From positions 14,107,001 through 14,171,000 of the forward strand of contig NC_060105.1 in NCBI RefSeq assembly GCF_021155765.1: a DNA stretch of 64,000 nucleotides, read 5' to 3'. The notes beneath the pieces were generated by a model that was not told the DNA's origin, did no database searches, and saw only the letters and a list, made by a program, of their open reading frames with translations. Each line of letters opens with the position of its first letter. The stretch's first letter is position 1. Of this stretch, positions 55,994 through 64,000 are shown piece by piece. A program made the translations under genes and the position numbers. The DNA is from Diprion similis. Lineage: Eukaryota; Arthropoda; Insecta; Hymenoptera; Diprionidae.

Positions 55994-58900
55994 ATGGGTA
56001 AAAAAGGATACAATTGGAAGGCACGGAAGGTGACACAAATTGAAATTGACGATACCATAACCAAAAAGGTACGTACAAGTAAAAACCAGCTTAAGAGTAA
56101 TACAGTTTTTGTTTATAAACGATCCTTGTTGTTTATCACCCCTTTAAATCGGACAATCTCTCATTGACAGATAGCAGTTGACATTGGATCTAAATGTGAG
56201 AATTATGACCAATGTAATGCTTTGGTTATCCCAAGCGAGAAGAGGAAAACTAAATCCAAAGATAAAAAAATTACCACAACTCGTTTGCTCTCTCAAAAAC
56301 GTCGTAAGGAATTGGAAAAAGTTGTTGATCGTAAAAGAAAAAAAGCCAATGTAAGATATAAATCATTCATTTATATTCTTTTGGTATAATCACAATATAA
56401 CTGATTAATTTCATCAGAGGGCAACGCTTTTGGACAAGTTAGCTAAAGTTCAAGTGTCAGAAGAAGAGCTCAAACAGTACACAACGCTTGCCGCTGTACA
56501 GACGAGAGGCTTAAAGCGCCACTTCAATGAAGTGAACAAAGTGCTCAAGCCAAAACCATCCACGTCTGAGCCTGAAGAGGATCAAGTAATTGTGAATGCC
56601 ATCAGAGGAGCTAAACAAACCAGACTTTCTATTTTTGGTGCAGATGGAAAACAAAATACGCAGTTTGATCCTAACGTCGTCGGCTTTGATGTAGAGATAA
56701 ATTTGTTGCTACCCACTCATTAATATACCTTTAAAGATAAATAGGCTACACTGTTTGAATCAAAAGTTAAGAAAAATGGAAGAACTGTTGAAAAAATCTC
56801 AAGCAGTGTTATTTGTGCTAATGATAGTGAACAGAAACGAAATAACATCCCTACTGTGTATTAGAAGCAGCAAAATATCAGCATCTAAGAGAAGATTTTG
56901 TAATTGGAGGCTTCAAAATACTCAAACTTCTGGGTTTTCATCAAATTCAAATGTTCTTGGTTCAAATTTTTCATCGATCATCTGTCAGAAATTCAAAAAC
57001 CTTATATTATATTACTGTTCTTATGCACGCATCCAATTATTGGTGAAGAATTTTTGAATCTTAGTTATACAAACCTATTTTTATGTACTCTGAAGAAAAC
57101 AAAACAAGCCCAAAACTATTAAAACCAAATAACAAAATCTATAGTTGAATTATTTTGCTTGTTCTACTTACAAAACCTTTTCTCAAATTATTACTATGTT
57201 GCCTTCTGTTATTCAAATTTGTCCAGAATTATTCTAATTAAAAAACAGGAATGTTTTTTTTTCGCGTTTACTATTTTTTGTGTTTCCAATCATTTGCAAA
57301 AATAACGCAGCTGGAACATCTTCAAATGGTTTTATATTGTTACCTACCTTCTGATTCAAACTAATTCATGCTTAAAACTTTTATACATGTGACTGAATTG
57401 CTGAAACAGCTTGAAAGTAGAACTGATAGAAATTTTCAGAACTGTAATGAGACTTTTGCCTCTTAATGTATCGATTACTTTTTCAGGAATCTAGTGATAA
57501 TGAAATCGAAAGTGAAGATGAGACTGAGCATCCGAACAGCACGACTAAACCTGCCAAAGAAACTGCAAGTGATAAACTTCAACAAGTAAAAGATGATGTT
57601 ATAGGAGATAAACCACATACAGCATCAGATAAAAACCAAGATAAAATTACTATGAATAAAGTTGCATTTAACAATGTTGACCCAGTGCAGCGAAAACCAA
57701 CCGTTTTTGTAATGTTGGATCGTAAGCCAGAAATTCAGGCTGCACGAATGAAGCTCCCTATCTTAGCGGAGGAGCAGTCAATCATGGAAATGATCAATGA
57801 CAATCCTGTGGTGATTGTAGCTGGTGAAACTGGAAGTGGTAAAACGACCCAAGTGCCACAATTCTTATATGAAGCTGGCTATGCTAAAGAGAAAATGATC
57901 GGTATCACAGAGCCGAGAAGAGTTGCAGCGATTTCTATGAGTAAGCGCGTGGCAGAGGAAATGAATCTTTCATCTAAAGAAGTGTCCTTTCTTATTAGAT
58001 TCGAAGGCAATACTACTTCTGATACAAAAATTAAATTCATGACCGACGGTGTATTGCTAAAGGAAATTCAAAGTGTACGTAGGTATTTTTCTTGATACAA
58101 GCAATTGAGTGGGCTTGAGATAATCTTGTTTTTTAATATCATTTAGGACTTTCTTCTCAACAAGTATTCGGTTATTATTTTGGACGAAGCGCACGAACGA
58201 AGCGTCTATACAGATATCTTGATCGGTTTATTGTCGCGAATCGTTCCTTTGCGAAATAAAAGAAAATCTCCATTGAAATTAATTGTAATGTCAGCAACAT
58301 TGCGCATCGAAGACTTCACAGAAAATCCTAAACTCTTCAAAGTCAAACCACCAGTCATCAAAGTTGAATCAAGGCAGTTTCCCGTTACTATACATTTCAA
58401 TAAAAGGACTAGTCAAAATTACGTGAAGGATGCGTTGTACAAGGCAGTCAAGATTCATACTCAGCTGCCGGATGGCGGTATTCTTATATTCTTAACAGGT
58501 GCGATTTTGTTCAAAATTTTTTCCCACTTGACAAATTTCATCTATTTACTTATCTGGAAAACATTTGCTTTGCTTTTTTAGGGCAACAGGAAGTAAACAC
58601 AATAGTGCGTAAACTACGTAAAGCATTTCCTTTGAGAAACAAAAAATTCTCGATTAAACAACAAGAAGTAAAAAAAATACAACAAGACGAAGAAACTGGC
58701 AGCAACAACAGCGAATCAGACGATGGTTTGGATATGGATCGAGTGATAAGAAATGCCAGGAAAAATAAAAAAATGCTGAAGGAAGTCAAACTTCCTGAAC
58801 TTAATCTTGATAAGTAAGTGCATTACTAGGCAATAAGACTGATGCACTTTTAGACTGTCTGAAGCAGGCCTAAAAATTTATTGAAACTGCATATTTTCTC

Positions 58901-61900
58901 CTACCAATGTCCTATAATTTCGTAAAATTTGAAAGAATCATAAGTTCGCTACACGATTAAAGATTAGATTTTGCATGAAGAAGCTAAGATATCTATGAAC
59001 TTGAATGATTTGGATTAACTGAATGAAGTCATTAGTAGATTTGCGACTGTTTTTTGTAGTGTCGATTGAAAAATTTTATGTCATATATTTATCTCCAACT
59101 TGATTTCTCTGCGCAATTCATTTAGATCAGTGAAGTTATTGTATTGTTTGAAGTTTAGGTGATAAAAAATGGCAGGTAATGATAAAAAACTCGAAAAGTT
59201 TATAAGACAAGGACGGGAATACAATCAGCCATTTCTAAAAAAATATTTCACGTAAATTGGAAAATAGTTGTATAATAATAATCAATTTTTCTTTTAAAAT
59301 TTAGGTACTTGGCCTCTTGGTCATTAAAGACAGTCATAAGATTAAAAAAATAACTAATCACATGCCTGGCAAATACCCAATTGTTTGACCAGTCATGTAA
59401 TTTCTTTGGAAACAAAATTTTGTTGCCAAAGACGTTTTTCAGCTAAATTCACTTATTGGCTTCAAACAATTTTTTTTCTATCTGCTTATTGATATAATTA
59501 TCGTAATGGTATCCTATAAACGTGCTAAAAATCTTCTAAATCTATTTTCATAGTCTAGTGAAAGAAAATGCAATACAATTCCAATTGCCTAATTGCTTCA
59601 CTGCTTCGATTCATATTTCTTCTGAACCATATTTCAGTTATGCTGTAATGCCTCCAGATGATACAGAGGGCGATCTACTCGATACAGTAGAAAGTCGGGA
59701 TACAGACGACAAAGAAGAAGAAGAAGAAGCAGAAGAAGAAGACGATGAAGAAGATTTAAAGCATCTCATGGGGCTGTCTTGCACACAGCCAATGTGGGTG
59801 TTACCACTGTATTCACTTCTTCCGAGTCACAAACAAGCAAGGGTGTGTAGATATATTTCGAGTCTTTGTTCCATGTGGGCCAATCCACTAACTTTCAGTC
59901 AGCCTTTTAGGGTAAAAATTTCGGTTTACATGAATTTGAATTTGTCATAAGGTAAACTAATTTTCAGGCTTTCAGTTTTCAAATATTTTGGTTTTCTTAG
60001 TTACAGGAAACACATTGACCAATTTCATCACGTTCTTGAAATGAACCGTTGTCTTCAAAATTCAAATTTTTAGTACATGCTGTCGCCAGTGTATTATACC
60101 GGCCGAAAATAGATGATTTTTATTTTTTCCCGTATCCAAAAGTAGACATGAAGTGTATCCAGAATTTCTGATAGTGAGATGAAAGTAGGAATATCATGTA
60201 TATTCTATCATAATCAAATCGGTATGAATATTCCAGAGATCTGAAGATTTATGAATATATTCTACATCTCTGTAATATTTATAACGATTCTGTTATGAGC
60301 CTTCTTATCCCACTCTGAAAATTTCGGGACGACCTACTACTAAATGTTGACTTTTTCACATAAGATTAAAAACAATCTATTTGTTAGGCCTCCGCATACA
60401 GGAGACTGAATATGTTGAAAAAACGTGTTTCTTTCGCAGTTCCTACGGCTATATCTGAAAATATACTTATTCCATAATTGGGAAGATCAGAATTTTTTTA
60501 CACAAAACATGCATTAGATGACAAAAACGCTGAGATATTCGGAAACAAAACTTCAATTCGATACTATAATAAAATTGATCAATACGTCTCTCATAAACTG
60601 GAAAACCTGAAACCCTGAAAGTTAGAGCATTTTCATATCTAAGTGCACACTATAACGTATCTAAATTGGATTCAGACGAAATTTTGTTTGTGAAAGACTG
60701 GCTGAAAATGTGTGTACAAGCTGCGAGATGCTAATTCCAATTTGAATTTCTCAACATTTTTCGCACGACAACCTAAAAGGGTTTTCTTTTATTAGGTATT
60801 TGATTCACCACCTGAAGGCTGTCGATTATGCGTTGTATCGACAAATGTTGCAGAAACTTCCCTCACAATTCCAAATGTAAAATACGTTGTGGATAGCGGT
60901 CGCTGCAAGACCAGATTATATGACAAAGTGACAGGTGTTAATGCATTCCAAGTATGTTACACTAGCAAAGCTGCTGCTAACCAGAGGGCCGGACGAGCAG
61001 GTAGAACTGGACCGGGACATTGTTACAGGTTGAAAATTAACAATAAAATTTTCGATGAATTAGCTGTAATGTGGGATTCAAAAGTCAAAGAAAAACCTGC
61101 CTAAAAAGTTCTAAGAATATCTTTGCGTCAATAATGGTCGAATAGATCTTCGGTATTTAATATTTGTTTCTAACGTTTTCAGACATATTTTGTTTGCCAT
61201 AGAGATATTCAGAGATCGCCTATAAAAATTTTCGCAAACAGTTATCTTCAGAGTTAATTTGCAGGTAAACTTTGGGGATTTCATTAACGAGTAAAATAGG
61301 ATAGATTATACCTAAATCTGAAAATCATTTTGAACGTTCTCATTACCAAAGCTTTTCTCAAATTGTTGATATTTTAGCTTGTGTATGCGAATTTGATCTG
61401 ACTCATTGCTATTCCATATTAGGGATGTCGTTTTAGTCGTTTTTACTACCGTTAGGTGCATATAACATTGCTGAAAAGTTTCAGTTTCCTTTTTTTTCTA
61501 AATTTTCATCTCATGAATTATGAATAGAAGAGTCATTCAACAGAGACAAGCGCTGTTCAATTAATGTGTAAATAATGTGTTTTGTTGTAGATTATACTCA
61601 TCGGCAGTTTTCAATGACCAGTTTGAGCAGTTTTCTATGCCTGAAATACAGAGGAAACCGGTAGATGACTTATTGTTGCAAATGAAAGTCATGAATATTG
61701 ATAAAGTCGTCAATTTTCCATTCCCATCGTCACCAGATGTGTTGCAATTGAAATGTGCTGAGAAACGTCTCTGCATCCTCGGAGCTCTAGATCAATCCAA
61801 ACCTGGCAAAGAGAGTAAGTGGCTATGCAAGAGGATGCGATTTGTGTATTGGAATCTAAATAAATCTTCGATATCTATTTCACAGACGAATATTGCGCCA

Positions 61901-64000
61901 AAGTAACACCACTTGGCTATAGCATAGCAGCATTTCCAGTGGCACCTCGATTTGGTAAAATGCTGGCATTATCGCAGCAGCACGATCTGTTACAATACAC
62001 AGTTTGCTTAGTGGCTGCTTTGTCTGTGCAGGAAGTGTTGATTGAATCTAATCCGATGCAAGGTACTACTAAGAATCAGTGGACTCAAACGCGTCGAGCT
62101 TGGGCAGGATCTGGGAACAGTTTGCTTCTGGGTTGGTTTAAAATAAAAACGTTTCATTTAAAAACAGGTTCAAAAATCTGGCATCGAATATTACTCGTAG
62201 TTTTATTGTAACATTCTTGCTTAGGGGATGCAATGGTCTTAGTTCGAGCCGTTGGTGCTGCAGAATATGCTGGATCAAAAGGGACGATAGTCAAGTTTTG
62301 TGAGGAAAATGGACTACGATACAAGGCTGTGACAGAAATTAGAAAACTTAGGCAACAACTGACCAATGAAATACTCCTAAACATACCGGATTTGGATTTG
62401 AATGTCAATCCAAGGTGAAAATTCACGTTGGTCTAAAAATTAATCAAAAATATGTTACAGTTGAACTCAAATGCGACTGTTGAACTCAAAATTCAACTTA
62501 TTTTAACGTTTGAAATAGAATGAATCCTCCAACGGATACACAAGCAAAACTGCTTAGGCAAATTCTACTCTCTGGTATGGCAGATCAAGTCGCACGCAAA
62601 GTTTCTCCAGATGAAGTTGAGGAAGATCAGGACAAAGCAAAATGGAAATATGCATACAGGTATACTCCTTTGCTCGACTTGTGATATTATATTCCATTTG
62701 GGTGTTTATATTTGCACCCATCTGGAAAACTTTACAATAAAAAAAAAACCTCGCGCAATTTCTCTTTAATCCAATGTTTAAAGGTGCCTTTTGAAATTCG
62801 AAGTTGATGATTTAAATAAAACGAGGTAGATTGTATATATATATTTTTTTTTTCAAAGTTCTTATCCAGCCATATTTAATTAATGATACGTTTCAAAAGC
62901 ATTTTATAAAGAATTACAGTCCTCACGAAATTGTTATTCGAATTTTTGTCGTAAGATCAACAGTCCAGCCACTATCAACATTCAAAGATGAATATTCACA
63001 CAAAACTGACTTGCAAAACTAAAATAACTTGTTAATTGTTGCAGCTATGTACTTTGCTTTGCAAATATTATTACGAAGAATTGCATTGCCTTCCAATTCT
63101 TAATTTCACTTTTTATCATCAAGTCTATAGTTGAACCACTAATAATGTTCAAAAATGAATTTTTACTCACAATTGATTTGCAAGGCTTATAACTATTAAA
63201 CCATTCGAACTACGGATTTTACTGAATGAATAATTTGATAGAGAATTTATTCTCTTTACAATGCCTACAGGATCAAACTTGTATTATTAAATGCGGTTGA
63301 GTGATAATGAATTGAAAAACCATTACGTCTCCCCCACATTATTGAAAAAAAACTTCGAATTCCAAGAGCGACCTTTTCATTTAAAAGACATCCTTCTTGA
63401 TTTTTGTTCCTTTGTACAGCAAGTTCTTCAGGTCAGGACGAAAAAAAATATGTTCCCTTCAAACGAGACAGCATAATATTCTATTAGATATTATATTTGG
63501 ATAGAATTTAATGAGAAATTTATTTATTTAATTATTTATTCATAAAAGTCCACGAGTTAGAACCGTAAAACACAAGTTCTTACATAAAGGAAAGAACATT
63601 AGTCTGGTGTCAATAACAATCTATACAATATAGGTATAATGAAACTTAATGCAAGCTGAAAAATGTTAAAACCTTGTTTCAGATGTTTGGAAATGGAAGA
63701 TCCAGTATTCATGCACTCTTCGTCTGTTCTAAAAAAAACTTGCCCTGAATGGGTAGTTTACCAGGAGGTTTATGAAACTAATAAAATATATATGCGAGGC
63801 ATCACTGCCATTCAGCCAGAGTGGTTACCAAAATTCGCCACATCCTTATGTCAGCTGAGCGAACCTCTGAGTGACCCACCTCCTAGGTAAATTTGGTTTC
63901 GTATCCACTTGGCAGACTAAACTTTCAACTTCCATTCAGTTTCTCAAATTTTTCATTCCGCAATTTCAGGTACGATCCGGCAACGGGAAAGGTGATGTGC
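55994..64000 (+). CDS. DHX37: DHX37, DEAH-box RNA helicase (3' end beyond window)
   Basis: Fourteen exons: 55994-56068, 56171-56350, 56418-56690, 57487-58074, 58147-58498, 58582-58813, 59638-59842, 60796-61028, 61591-61814, 61886-62131, 62225-62414, 62519-62659, 63683-63886 and 63970 onward. All phases agree, giving about 1058 residues before the window ends (human 1157). The ATG has an in-frame TGA 9 bp upstream. Motifs: Walker A GETGSGKT (289-296), [12 protein letters not shown] (385-388), SAT (421-423), and [10 protein letters not shown] (698-705). DHX37-specific wording includes [30 protein letters not shown] [19 protein letters not shown], an acidic insert near 590-610 and [13 protein letters not shown]. 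The N-terminus is Lys-rich, as expected for a nucleolar protein. DHX37 (yeast Dhr1, fly kurz) releases U3 snoRNA from pre-ribosomes during small-subunit assembly. All catalytic motifs are intact, so the protein should be active. Confidence 0.97.
62870..63210. repeat. Diverged direct repeat in DHX37 intron 12
   Basis: Two segments (about 62953-63030 and 63118-63195) share loosely spaced blocks: gt-aagtc-tatagtt/gatcaacagtcc, ccacta, atgttcaaa-atgaat, and gatttgcaa. The period is near 165 bp. Noncoding. Confidence 0.4.

Noticed and set aside
56755..57122. Plus-strand frames of 72-100 codons between DHX37 exons 3 and 4
   Set aside because: Exon 3 ends at a GT donor in phase 0 at 56690 and joins 57487 in phase 0 with an acidic linker as in the family; the frames here have no family match and lie in the intron.
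1..64000. CRISPR arrays, operons, ribosome binding sites, bacterial genes
   Set aside because: Spliced eukaryotic genes and eukaryotic transposons throughout; no regularly spaced repeat array with unique spacers.

Overview
The window is AT-rich eukaryotic nuclear DNA with spliced genes (GT/AG introns, many with conserved coding phase). It is most likely from an insect, and the mix of protein families and transposons would suit a hymenopteran such as a wasp or sawfly; the order-level assignment is inference. Exons were assembled by eye from splice sites, reading phase and family knowledge, and no search was run.

Layout. Positions 1-16.5 kb hold no host gene that I can support. This part contains a decayed MULE-like transposase (about 1.1-3.7 kb, +), three foldback elements, and a minus-strand DIRS-type (tyrosine-recombinase) retrotransposon at about 9.7-14.6 kb with a TTF-finger hAT transposon lying between its gag and reverse transcriptase remains. 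From 16.5 to 19.2 kb are the last four exons of a SLC35A nucleotide-sugar transporter, best matched to the insect UDP-galactose transporter senju. A piggyBac-like TTAA element sits in one of its introns. Positions 19.9-32.6 kb are again transposon-rich: a TATGGC-studded inverted-repeat element, a Helitron Rep fragment, a rearranged repeat that has a second copy at 51 kb, and a deleted minus-strand Gypsy element with a tandem-repeat protein.

From 33.35 to 42.08 kb is a complete six-exon CCDC6 gene (+, 429 codons). Convergent to it, at 47.55-49.87 kb, is a complete three-exon Get1/WRB gene (-, 185 codons). Divergent from Get1, and running off the right edge, is DHX37 (+, 55.99 kb to the end; 14 exons seen, about 1058 codons). 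A decayed unidentified coding region lies at about 43.1-43.9 kb on the minus strand.

The four host genes do unrelated housekeeping jobs: Golgi sugar transport, a coiled-coil signalling scaffold, tail-anchored protein insertion and ribosome biogenesis. The most interesting signal is a nearly identical ~40-bp sequence found three times, each time 0.2-0.5 kb upstream of a start codon and in the same orientation as the gene: CCDC6, Get1 and DHX37. It looks like a shared promoter element, or a mobile sequence taken up as one. A second notable feature is a ~870-bp repeat that is contiguous at 50.7-51.6 kb but has its left two-thirds inverted at 26.5-27.5 kb.
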